Position numbers and translations under genes: made by a program | Shown here: one piece after another, positions 35,801 through 44,000 of the stretch | How the letters are laid out: every line of letters begins with the position of its first letter | Numbering within the stretch: the first letter of the stretch is position 1 | From: Hyalangium versicolor | Lineage (GTDB): Bacteria; Myxococcota; Myxococcia; Myxococcales; Myxococcaceae | Reading direction: 5' to 3' | Length of the DNA: 64,000 nt | Assembly (NCBI RefSeq): GCF_020103695.1 | Contig: NZ_JAHXBF010000013.1 | Span: 62,001-126,000 of the forward strand | The notes under the pieces: model-generated | Seen by the model: the letters and a program-made list of their open reading frames with translations, nothing else | What the model was told of the DNA's origin: nothing | Database searches by the model: none

Positions 35801-38639
35801 GGGTGTGGCCATGCTCCAAGGAGAGGTGGAGCATTCGCGTCTGGATGAAGGCGAACAGCCGCAGCTTGTCCTCGAAATAGGCGGCCATGACGGTGCTCGA
35901 CATCAGCCGCATGAGGGTGATCAGGCGCGCATCCTGCGTGGAGGGAGCGGCGAGGAGCGCCTCTCGGGTACGGCCCCGGAGGAGCCCGCTCACAGCGGTA
36001 GACTCCTCCGCGATGGCCCGTTGGAGCTCGGGCTCGCTCTCGGGTGGCGCTTCCCCCATGAGCCGCAGGCCTTCCTTTCCCCACCGGAGCGCCTCCTCAT
36101 AGTTGTGCATGATGCTGTAGGCGAGGACGTGGACTTCGTAGAGGCCCACCCGTTCGAGATCCGAGGTCACCTGAGGCAGCGCGGCCTGGATGATCGCTTC
36201 GGCGAGGGCATGGTCTCCAGTGAGGTGCGCGCACTCCGCGGCTTGCTGGTGGAGCGCCAGGGCCAGCTCATGGCGGGATTGCCAGGCTTCGGAGGGGAGG
36301 AGCGCGAGCCCATGCCGCAGGTAGACGAGCGCGGAGCTGAAGGCCGAGGTCGCCTCCGCCTTGCTGCCGGCCTGGAGATACAGCTCGGCGAGCTGGAGCC
36401 GCTCGGAGGGCTCCAGCCTCTCGTGGGACTCCATGCCCATGTCGAAGTGATCGGCCACGTCGAAGATGCGCTCGTCCCGCTCGTGCTCGGAGACGCCCTC
36501 CAGCAGTTGGCGCCCGATCCGCCGGTGGAGGTGGCGCTTCTCCTCGTCGGAGAGCAGTGAGTACAGGGCCTGTTGGATCCGGTCGTGAGCGAAGCAGTAG
36601 GCGGCGGAGTACATGGGGCCGTCGTCACCAGGCTGGCTCATCCCTCTCTTGAAGCGGGGACCCCGGCTGTCGGGGACGAGGATTCCTTGCTGGAGGGCGC
36701 TCCACAGCGCACCCGCCGTGTCCTCGATGGACAGCTCCGCCACGGCGGCCAGGAGCCAGAGATCCACCCGGTGCCGGAGGCAGGAGGCAATCTGGAGCAG
36801 CCGCTGCGTGAGCACGGGAAGCCGGCGGATGGCGGGCAGCAGGACTTCGACCACGTTCTCGGTGACCTGCACCTGGGAGAGTCGAGCCGGATCCCAGCTC
36901 CATCGTCCCTGCTCGGAGTCGAAGGACAGGAGCCCCGAGTGGTGGAGGAACCGCAGCAACTGCTTGACGAAGAAGGGGTTCCCCGCGGTTTTGTGGAGCA
37001 GGAGCTCCGCCAGGGGCTCAGCTCGCCGGGGACGGACGTGGAGCGAGTCGCTGCAGAGCCGGGTGAGATCGCGCAGCTCCAGCGGGGGGACCTCGAGGGT
37101 TCTCAGGGGGACGCCCATGACCCGCATCGCCTCGAGGGTGCGCGTCAGCGGATGCAGGGGGCCGACCTCGTTGGAGCGGAACGCCCCCAGGAGCAGCACG
37201 TGGCGGAGTTCCCGCGTCGTGGCCAGCCCGCAAAGCAGGTGGAGCGAGCCGACGTCCGCCCACTGCAGATCATCCATGAAGAGGACGAGCGGGCGCTCCG
37301 CGGTGGCGAACGCCTGGATGAAGCACTGGAGCGTGAGCTGGAAGTAGTGCTCCGTCTCGGCGGGCCCCAGCCGAGACGAAGAGGGCTTTTCGCCGAGCAG
37401 GTACTCCAACTCGGGAACGATGCGAGCCATCCGGGCGACGCGGGTGCCCAGCGCCTCCCGCAGGCGCTTGCGCCAGATGAGGTGGACGGAGGGAGGTTCC
37501 CGGAGCAGGCCTTGAACGAGCCCTCGAAGCGCCTCCCTCAGCGAGGCATGAGGCACGTGGCCATGGAGTGGGTCGCACTTGCCGAAGAGGAACCAGGCCC
37601 CTTGCTCGAACCGCCCGCGCAGCTCCTGGACGAGCGAGGATTTGCCAGAGCCCGCCTCTCCCGAGACGAGCATGAGCTCGCTGGGCCCGCTGCGCACACG
37701 CTTCACGGCACTGCCCAGCTCGCTCAGCTCCGCATCGCGCCCATAGAGCTTGTCGGAGATGACGAGCTCCCGGCTCAGATCGTGCCAGCCGAGTGCGAAG
37801 GGAGTGATGGTGCCCGAGTGCCGCCACTGCCGCGAAGCCTCGCGCAGATCGGCCTCCAGGCCCTCGGCGCTCTGGTATCGCTTCTCGGGCATCTTCGAGA
37901 GCAGCTTGAGGACGATGTCCGAGAGCAGCCGAGGGATGGAGGCGTTGAGCTGGTGCGGGGGGAGGGGAGGCCTGGCGAGCTGTGCGTGGATGATCTCGGC
38001 CGGATCCGCCGAGATGAAGGGCGGCACACCCGTGAGCAGCTCGTAGAGCGTGGCGCCGCAGGAGTAGAGATCCGCGCGGTGGTCGACGAGCCGGTTCATC
38101 CGTCCCGTCTGCTCGGGAGCGATGTATGCGAGCGTCCCCTCGGCCTCGCCCACGAAGCCCGCGGTCTTCGTCGCGGTGCCGAAGTCGATCAACGTCACCC
38201 GCTTCCCGTCGGGCCCCAGGACGAGATTGGAGGGGTTGATGTCCAGGTGGAGGACGTTGCGTCGGTGGAGCTGCCGGAGGATGGAGATCAGCTGGAGGGC
38301 CAGCTCCAGGAAGCGGTCGAGCTCGAGGGGCTTCTGCCCCAGGTGCTTCTCGAGATCGATCGGGCCAGCATCCTCCAGGACGAGCGCTGGAGTGCCCTCT
38401 ACCTCCTGCAGGGCAAGGGGCTTCACCACGCCCGGGACATCCAGCCCGCTCAGCAGCCGGTGCTCGTGGCGCAGCGCGGCGGCGGCTCGGGCCGCCAGGG
38501 GGCCGGGCTGGACCGTCTTGAGGATCCGGGGAGCACCCGAGCGCTCCTCTCGGACACGCAAGACGATGTATCGGCGCCCCTCATGGATTTTCAGCGGGTC
38601 GAGGTAGCCAGGAACCTGAAGCGACACGGCCTCCCCCAT
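32895..38639 (-). CDS. Trifunctional Ser/Thr kinase / ATPase / sensor histidine kinase
   Basis: A 1914-aa cytoplasmic signalling giant. The kinase domain (1-285) has K41, HLDINPSN (catalytic D133; HRD Arg replaced by Leu) and DFG (152-154). The AAA/STAND-like ATPase has Walker A GEAGSGKS (327-334) and Walker B LVLFMDDLQW. A long helical, TPR-like region follows, then two GAF domains (about 1320-1480 and 1500-1670). The histidine kinase has H-box IAAHELYTPLTS, an N-box and G2 GGLGLGLYI. No transmembrane segment is seen. The start at 38639 is chosen; the frame remains open to 40454 but opposite the M19-like gene. It resembles the plus-strand kinase at 41095-46371. Confidence 0.9.
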   Translation of the reverse strand: MGEAVSLQVPGYLDPLKIHEGRRYIVLRVREERSGAPRILKTVQPGPLAARAAAALRHEHRLLSGLDVPGVVKPLALQEVEGTPALVLEDAGPIDLEKHLGQKPLELDRFLELALQLISILRQLHRRNVLHLDINPSNLVLGPDGKRVTLIDFGTATKTAGFVGEAEGTLAYIAPEQTGRMNRLVDHRADLYSCGATLYELLTGVPPFISADPAEIIHAQLARPPLPPHQLNASIPRLLSDIVLKLLSKMPEKRYQSAEGLEADLREASRQWRHSGTITPFALGWHDLSRELVISDKLYGRDAELSELGSAVKRVRSGPSELMLVSGEAGSGKSSLVQELRGRFEQGAWFLFGKCDPLHGHVPHASLREALRGLVQGLLREPPSVHLIWRKRLREALGTRVARMARIVPELEYLLGEKPSSSRLGPAETEHYFQLTLQCFIQAFATAERPLVLFMDDLQWADVGSLHLLCGLATTRELRHVLLLGAFRSNEVGPLHPLTRTLEAMRVMGVPLRTLEVPPLELRDLTRLCSDSLHVRPRRAEPLAELLLHKTAGNPFFVKQLLRFLHHSGLLSFDSEQGRWSWDPARLSQVQVTENVVEVLLPAIRRLPVLTQRLLQIASCLRHRVDLWLLAAVAELSIEDTAGALWSALQQGILVPDSRGPRFKRGMSQPGDDGPMYSAAYCFAHDRIQQALYSLLSDEEKRHLHRRIGRQLLEGVSEHERDERIFDVADHFDMGMESHERLEPSERLQLAELYLQAGSKAEATSAFSSALVYLRHGLALLPSEAWQSRHELALALHQQAAECAHLTGDHALAEAIIQAALPQVTSDLERVGLYEVHVLAYSIMHNYEEALRWGKEGLRLMGEAPPESEPELQRAIAEESTAVSGLLRGRTREALLAAPSTQDARLITLMRLMSSTVMAAYFEDKLRLFAFIQTRMLHLSLEHGHTRHSSHAYLAYAFTLGADTGDYDTGMMLGEIGVELSRRSGDLVQECRCLTTFAGSVNFWRAPYHTNLPLLRRAMAAGLEGNEFLFASYATTQIVENLFAMGTELPRVHAECEASLASVQRVGHQDMADLLFGYRQAILCLQDRTDQRARYDDEAFSEKAFLHSIRDSPLVACEYRILRLQTSYLLGDIADALEMSRAVEVNFQLVKPLLPAIDYTFYTALALAAYHPVAPVSEKDTVRARLEKHLHVLETWARGCPENFRQKHLLVAAEFARIEGRQLDAMRLYDSAIDSARQNEFRQDEALAHDRAGRFYYTLGHRRIAVPYLRAAMKGFARWGATAKAVLLEEEFPDIALSEALPWKIPTTREQSIASGTGLDLLGILKASETLSSEVVLDRLLEKLMTVCLEVAGAQRGALLLHEGGTLSVRAVGSVSEPVSLEHTPFHASPHVPPSLVTHAYDSGEALVLADARKSPFRLDPYVVAHNLKSALVVPIRRQASSVGVLYLENNLATRAFPPNRVQVLKLLSSQMAIALENSLLFERLQVEVEERRRAERAVRFLAESSMALAESLDYETILSRVARLAVPFLADCCTVLVPDEHQNSHVAAIACANPTREEALRELQENHPPTGDSRRLEEVTLRTGQPQFLPDLSEERLQALGLEAEHVEHLRPLGIQSTMAVPLLAQDQRIGALSFLSGAPERRYGPADLALAQELARRAALSLDHARLYREAQEAIRLRDEFLSIAAHELYTPLTSLQLSMQGLQRTSPSPEDLSRVSRTAQRQIRRLTRLVDELLSVARLQQASMHLHIEDVDLLAIARDVIEHFSEESARSGTPLRLHSEGSVIGHWDRLRLEQVVTNLLGNALKFGGGKPIEVTVSGDEGMALLTVQDHGIGIPEDKLHRIFGRFERAVSSREYGGLGLGLYIVHEIVAALGGAIHVDSTPGVGTCFTVSLPRAGPAASREKPASVMEHA

Positions 38640-38864
38640 GGACGAAGCGCCTGCGAGACGAGCCTCCTGGGAGGATGGGGTTGGGGAAATCCCCAATGCA
38701 CCCTCGGGTGTGGGGGCTGGCGGCGGCCCGGCGGCCCGGCCTGCTGACGCTCCACGCCGAATACATTTTAATCGGGATGCAATGTTTAAGTCGGATTCGT
38801 TGAAAAAAAGGTCAGACTCTGTCACTTCGTGGAGCGCTTTCCCCCGACTCGGAAGGAGCACCGC
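38640..38864. promoter_or_regulatory. Divergent promoter region with AT-rich patch
   Basis: Between the minus-strand kinase and the plus-strand metallopeptidase, bases 38759-38820 are strikingly AT-rich for this genome (TTTTAAT, GTTTAAG, TTGAAAAAAA). This is a likely site for one or both promoters. I could not fit a convincing -35/-10 pair. AAGGAG precedes the 38865 start. Confidence 0.4.
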
Positions 38865-40898
38865 ATGAGGAGACGCTTCGGCAGTCTGGCCCTCTCGTTC
38901 GCATCGATCCTGGCGCTGTGTCAGGGCTGCAACCCGGTGACGGAGGAGGAACTGGAGACACCTCCGGCGGCCGCGGCTCCCACCGGTACGGCGGCCCAGC
39001 CACTGGCGGCGCCGGGCTTCGCCGAGCTGCACCACCACATGTTCGCCGAGGAGGCCTTCGGCGGCGGCTGGTTCCACGGCAGCTATACCGGGACGCTCGC
39101 CAGCTGCGATGGAGGCATGCCCGAGAGCGATCACGCGCGCGTGCGCATGGACTTGAGCAGCCTGCTCAACCTGTGCCCCAACTCGGGCAACGTGAACCTG
39201 AGCGGCGTGCCGGTGCTCTCGCAGTTGTTCGGCATCAGCGGCGCGGTGGGCTCGGAGTTCATCGGCAAGATCGAGGGCACCGAGGGCGACACCGGAATTC
39301 ACCTGGGCCGCATGAACGTGAACACGCAATGGCCGCGCTGGGACACCATCGCGCACCAACAGGCGTGGGAGGGCTGGCTCCAGAAGGCGTACCAGGGCGG
39401 CATGTCCCTGGTGATGGTGTCGCTGGTGAGCAACGAGTTCCTCTGCAAGGTGCTGCCCACCCAGAATCTCAAGCGCGCCTGCGACGAGATGTCGGACGTG
39501 GACGTGCAATTGCAGATGGCGCGGGACTTCGATGCGCGCACCTCGTGGGCGGAGATCGCCCTGTCCCCGGCGCACGCCCGGCAGATCATCGCCTCCGGCA
39601 AGCTGGCCATCGTGCTCTCCATCGAGTCCAGCAAGCTGTTCGGCACCAAGGACTGGCGCACCGAGCTGGACCGCGTCTACTCGTTGGGCGTGCGCTCGCT
39701 GCAGCCGGTGCACCAGCTGGACAACCGCTTCGGCGGCGCGGCGCCGCACAACGCCATCTTCCAGGCCGCCCAGTTCCTGGAGAACTGCCACATCGACACG
39801 GACTGCGGCCTCACGGGTTCTGGCTTCACGCTGGGCTTCGACGTGGACACCAACTGCCGCAACGTGAAGGGGCTCACGGCGGACGGCAAGGCGCTGGTCC
39901 AGGAGATGATGAACAAGGGGATGGTCGTCGACATCGCGCACATGTCCGAGCGCAGCATCCAGGACACGTTCGCCATCTCCCAGGCGCGCACGTACTACCC
40001 GCTGCTCGTCTCGCACGGCCACTTCCGCGAGGTGATGAACCCGGACCTGGCGGCCAACGAGAAGACGACTCCCGCCTGGGTGGTGCAGTACCTGCGGCAG
40101 ACGGGCGGCATGTTCGGCCTGCGCACCGCGCATGACGAGACGCGCACGTACACGAAGACGACGGTGGCCAACACCTGCCAGGGCTCCACGCGCTCGTTGG
40201 CGCAGGCTTACGAGTTCGGCCGCATCGGCCTGAAGGTGCCCATGGCCTTCGGCGCGGATCTCAACGGCTTCATCCAGCAGACGCGCCCGCGCTTCGGCAA
40301 CTACGGGGCGTGCTCGGCGGGCTTCAAGGCCGAGGCGGATGCGCAGATGAACCAGCAGCGCGTGAGCGGGCCTCCTCGGTTGGGCACGGACTTCGACGAG
40401 TACGGCCTGGCCCATGTGGGCCTGCTGCCGGATGTCGTCCGGGATCTCAAGCAACTGGGCGTGAACACCACGGGCCTGGAGAACTCCACGGAGAAGTTCA
40501 TCCAGATGTGGGAGCGGGCCAACAGCACGCGCACGGGCATGGCGGATGCGGCGGCGGACATCGACACCAGCGGCGTGGCGGCCTACGTGCCCAAGGCCAC
40601 CCGCGAGGCGCAGTACCCGCAGATCTGCGGCAAGGCCTACGCGCCCAGCTCCAAGGCGGTGGGAGACTCCTGCCGCTTCGCCCAGGAGTGCATCAGCGCT
40701 GCGTGCTCCACCTCCGAGGGCTGCTCGGGCACCGTGGGCACCTGCATCTGCGATGGTGACAACGATTGCGCCACCAACCAGTACTGCGGCGTGGGGCTCA
40801 ACCTCGGCGCGTGCCGGAACAAGCAGCCCAAGGGCGCGCTGTGCACGGCGAACCGCGAGTGCCTCTCGGGCAAGTGCAGCTGGCTGACCTGCAACTGA
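38865..40898 (+). CDS. M19-like metallopeptidase lipoprotein with Cys-rich tail
   Basis: A 677-aa exported lipoprotein (signal ending CQGC, C22). The catalytic barrel resembles renal dipeptidase (peptidase M19). Candidate metal ligands are ELHHHM, the Glu in LSIESSKLF, DIAHMSE, SHGHF and FGADLNG. The first motif is HHHM rather than the usual HxD, so metal chemistry may differ. The last ~80 residues are Cys-rich (CRFAQEC, CICDGDNDC, CLSGKC), probably a disulphide-bonded extracellular module. ATG 38865 is chosen for its AAGGAG site and signal peptide. Confidence 0.8.
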   Translation: MRRRFGSLALSFASILALCQGCNPVTEEELETPPAAAAPTGTAAQPLAAPGFAELHHHMFAEEAFGGGWFHGSYTGTLASCDGGMPESDHARVRMDLSSLLNLCPNSGNVNLSGVPVLSQLFGISGAVGSEFIGKIEGTEGDTGIHLGRMNVNTQWPRWDTIAHQQAWEGWLQKAYQGGMSLVMVSLVSNEFLCKVLPTQNLKRACDEMSDVDVQLQMARDFDARTSWAEIALSPAHARQIIASGKLAIVLSIESSKLFGTKDWRTELDRVYSLGVRSLQPVHQLDNRFGGAAPHNAIFQAAQFLENCHIDTDCGLTGSGFTLGFDVDTNCRNVKGLTADGKALVQEMMNKGMVVDIAHMSERSIQDTFAISQARTYYPLLVSHGHFREVMNPDLAANEKTTPAWVVQYLRQTGGMFGLRTAHDETRTYTKTTVANTCQGSTRSLAQAYEFGRIGLKVPMAFGADLNGFIQQTRPRFGNYGACSAGFKAEADAQMNQQRVSGPPRLGTDFDEYGLAHVGLLPDVVRDLKQLGVNTTGLENSTEKFIQMWERANSTRTGMADAAADIDTSGVAAYVPKATREAQYPQICGKAYAPSSKAVGDSCRFAQECISAACSTSEGCSGTVGTCICDGDNDCATNQYCGVGLNLGACRNKQPKGALCTANRECLSGKCSWLTCN

Positions 40899-40921
40899 GC
40901 CAGCCGAGCCGGTTGGGCTCT

Positions 40922-40964
40922 CTCAGGCCGTCCCGCCGTACCCGGGGACGGCCTGAGGGCTTCT
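40922..40964 (+). terminator. Intrinsic terminator after the M19-like gene
   Basis: A perfect 13-bp stem (CTCAGGCCGTCCC / GGGACGGCCTGAG) with a 10-base loop lies 24 bases after the stop, followed by GGCTTCT. It separates the metallopeptidase from the following kinase gene. Confidence 0.7.
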
Positions 40965-41094
40965 AGGGGGGAGGGTCAAACGCGCTCCAGGCAGGAGGGC
41001 GTTCAGGTATGTAGGGTGGTCAACCACTGGACTGGGAGCAGCTTCCGGTGTGTTGAGTGAGCCATCTAGCCTGTCCCAGGACAATTCCTGCCGC

Positions 41095-44000
41095 ATGCTC
41101 GATTTTCCTGGCTACACCCTCGTGGGGGCGATTCGGTCGGCCAGCACGCACCCGCTGCTTCACGCGGTGCGTGACGCGGATGGCTTGCGTCTCAGCCTCA
41201 AGACGCCTGTGTCGCTGACTCCCGGGCCGCGCGAGTGTGCGCGTTACCGGCAGGAGTACGGCATCCTTCAACGGCTGCGCGAGGTCCGGGGGGTCATCCG
41301 GGCCCTGGGCTACGAGGAGCACGAGGAGCGTCCGGCGCTTCTGCTGGAGGAAGTCACCGGCTCGCCCCTGAGCGAGCTCCTGGACGAGCCGTTCCCGGTG
41401 GAGCGGGTGCTGGAGCTGGCCATCCGCCTGGCGTCGATCCTTGAGGGCGTCCACCGCTGCGGTGTCATCCACAAGGACCTCAAGCCCTCGAACATCCTCA
41501 TCACGCCGGATGGAGATGCGTGCCTGATCGACTTCGGCATCGCGACGCTCCAGGCCGTGGAGCACGTGGACGCGGCGCCGCCCACGCTGATCGAGGGGAC
41601 GCTGGCCTATATGTCCCCGGAGCAGACGGGGCGGATGAACCGCGCGGTGGATTACCGCAGCGACTTCTATTCGCTAGGCATCCTGCTCTACGAGCTGCTC
41701 ACGGGCCGCCGGCCCTTCCAGGGGAAGGACGCGCTGGAGTGGTTCCACGCGCACCTGGCGCTGAGCCCGCAGCCTCCTCACGAGCACAGCCCCACCATTC
41801 CCCCGGTGCTGTCCGCCATCGTGATGAAGCTCCTGGCCAAGCTGGCCGAGGAGCGCTACCAGAGCGCCGAGGGGCTGCGGGCCGATCTCGAGCGGTGCCG
41901 CAAGGCCCTGAGCCAGGGCGTGGTGGAGGACTTTGCGCTGGGGCAGCGGGACACCCCCAGCCGCTTCCAGCTCCCCCAGCGGTTCTACGGGCGGGATGCG
42001 CAGGTGGCCGCGTTGCACCAGGCCTTTGAGCGGGTGGCTCGGGAGGAGCGCCCGGAGCTCATGCTGGTCAGCGGGTACTCGGGCATCGGCAAGTCCTCGC
42101 TGGTGTCCGAGCTGCACAAGCCGGTGGTGCGCCAGCGCGGCTTCTTCCTCACGTGCAAGTTCGATCAGTTCCAGCAGGATGTTCCCCTATCCACGATGGC
42201 GCAGGCCCTCCGCGCACTGACGCAGCAGCTGCTGGCGGGCACGGACGAGGAGCTGGCGCGCTGGCGGGAGCGGCTGCGTCAGGCGTTAGAGGGGCAGGGG
42301 CAGCTGCTCTTGGACGTGGTGCCCCAACTGGAGCTCGTCGTGGGGCGGCAGCCGCCGGCTCCGGAGCTTCCTCCGCTGGATGCGCAGAAGCGCTTCAACC
42401 GGCTGCTCCAGAAGTTCCTGGGTGTGTTCTCCACCCCCCAGCATCCACTCGTCGTCTTCCTGGACGATCTCCAGTGGGCCGATCTGGCCAGCCTGCGGCT
42501 GCTCCAGTTCATGTTCACCCACCCGGACACGCCGCCGCTGCTGGCGATCGGGGCCTACCGCGAGAACGAGGTGAGCCCTTCGCACCCGCTGGTGCAAGCG
42601 CTGACGGAGTTGCGCGAGGCGGGCGCGCTGATGAGCGACATCCACCTGGAGGCGCTGAACCTCCAGCAGGTGCAGCAGCTTGTCGCCGACACGCTGCCGG
42701 GAGCCGAGCAGGCCGTCGTCGGGCCTCTGTCTGCCTTGGTCTACGAGAAGACGGGCGGCAACCCTTTCTTCCTCATCCAGCTGATGACGACGCTGGTGCA
42801 GGACGGGCTGCTGGTGCGCACGCCCGAGGGGCGGTGGCGATGGGATGCGGACGGAGTCCGAGCCAGGGAGTACTCGGACAACGTCGTCGACTTCATGGTG
42901 AGCAAGCTGCGCCAGCTGCCGCTGCGGACGCAGCAGTTGCTGCAGCTGGCATCGTGCGCGGGCGGCAGCTTCTCGCTCCATCTGTTGGTCATCATCTCCG
43001 GGATGCCGCCGGTCGAGGTGGAGTCCGGGCTCGAGCAGGCGCTCCAGGAGGGCATGTTGGTGCGTGCCGAGCCGGAGCAGTACCGGTTCCTCCATGACCG
43101 CATCCAGCAGGCGGCCTATGCGTTGATCCCCGAGTCGGAGCGCAAGGCCGTGCACCTGCGCATCGGCCGGATGCTGCTGGCGAGCCTGTCTCCCGAAGAG
43201 GTCCGCGAGAAGCTCTTCGATGTGGTGGGGCAGCTCAACGCCGGGGCTGGGCTGATCACGGAGCCTGCGGAGCGGCTTCGCCTGGCGCGGTTGAACGCCG
43301 AGGCGGGCTGGAAGGCTTCCTCGTCGACGGCGTTCCGCTCGGCGGTCACCTTCTTCCGGACGGCCTTCGAGCTGCTACCAGGAGACCCTTGGGAGACGGA
43401 CCGGGAGCTGGCCTTCAAGGTCCAACTGGACCGGGGCCGCAACGAGTTCATGAGCGGCGGCGCCACCGAGACACGGCGGCTGGTGGGCGAGCTGCAGTTG
43501 CGTGCCCGCTCGCGGGCGGAGATGGCAGCCGTCTACCGGCTGAAGAGCGACATCCACCTCGCGGCGAATGAGGGTCAGGAGGCGCTTACCAGCCTCCTGG
43601 AGTGCCTTGCGCGGTTCGGCATGCCGATGTCCGCGAGCCCCACGTGGGAGGAAGTCACGGCCGCGAACGAGGAGGTGGTGTCGCTCCTGGGAGAGCGTCC
43701 AATCGCGAGCCTCGTCGCGCTGCCGCTGATGACGGATCCGGAGATGAAGGCGGTGATGGACGTGCTGTCCGCGCTGTTCATGCCGGCCTTCATCTCCAAC
43801 TTCAACCTGCTGGTCCTGCACCTGTGCCGGATGGTCTCCCTGAGCTTGCGACACGGCAACTCGGAGGCCAGCGTGAATGGGTACGCCTGGTACGGGTTGA
43901 TGCAGGGGGTGGCTTTCAAGCGGTACGCGCAGGGCTATGCCTTTGGCGAGCTGGCGTCCGCGCTCGTCGAGCGTCATAGCTTCACGTCCTCGCGGGGACG

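Noticed and set aside
32895..38639. Pseudokinase interpretation of the Ser/Thr kinase domain
   Set aside because: HRD reads HLD, but the catalytic Asp, the following Asn, the Lys and DFG are all present, so activity remains plausible.
38755..38830. Sigma-70 promoter boxes in the AT-rich patch
   Set aside because: Hexamers could be chosen on either strand, but none had acceptable spacing, so no box was annotated.
38640..40454. 600-codon N-terminal extension of the trifunctional kinase
   Set aside because: It lies antisense to the M19-like gene and lacks domain content; the kinase fold begins just after 38639.
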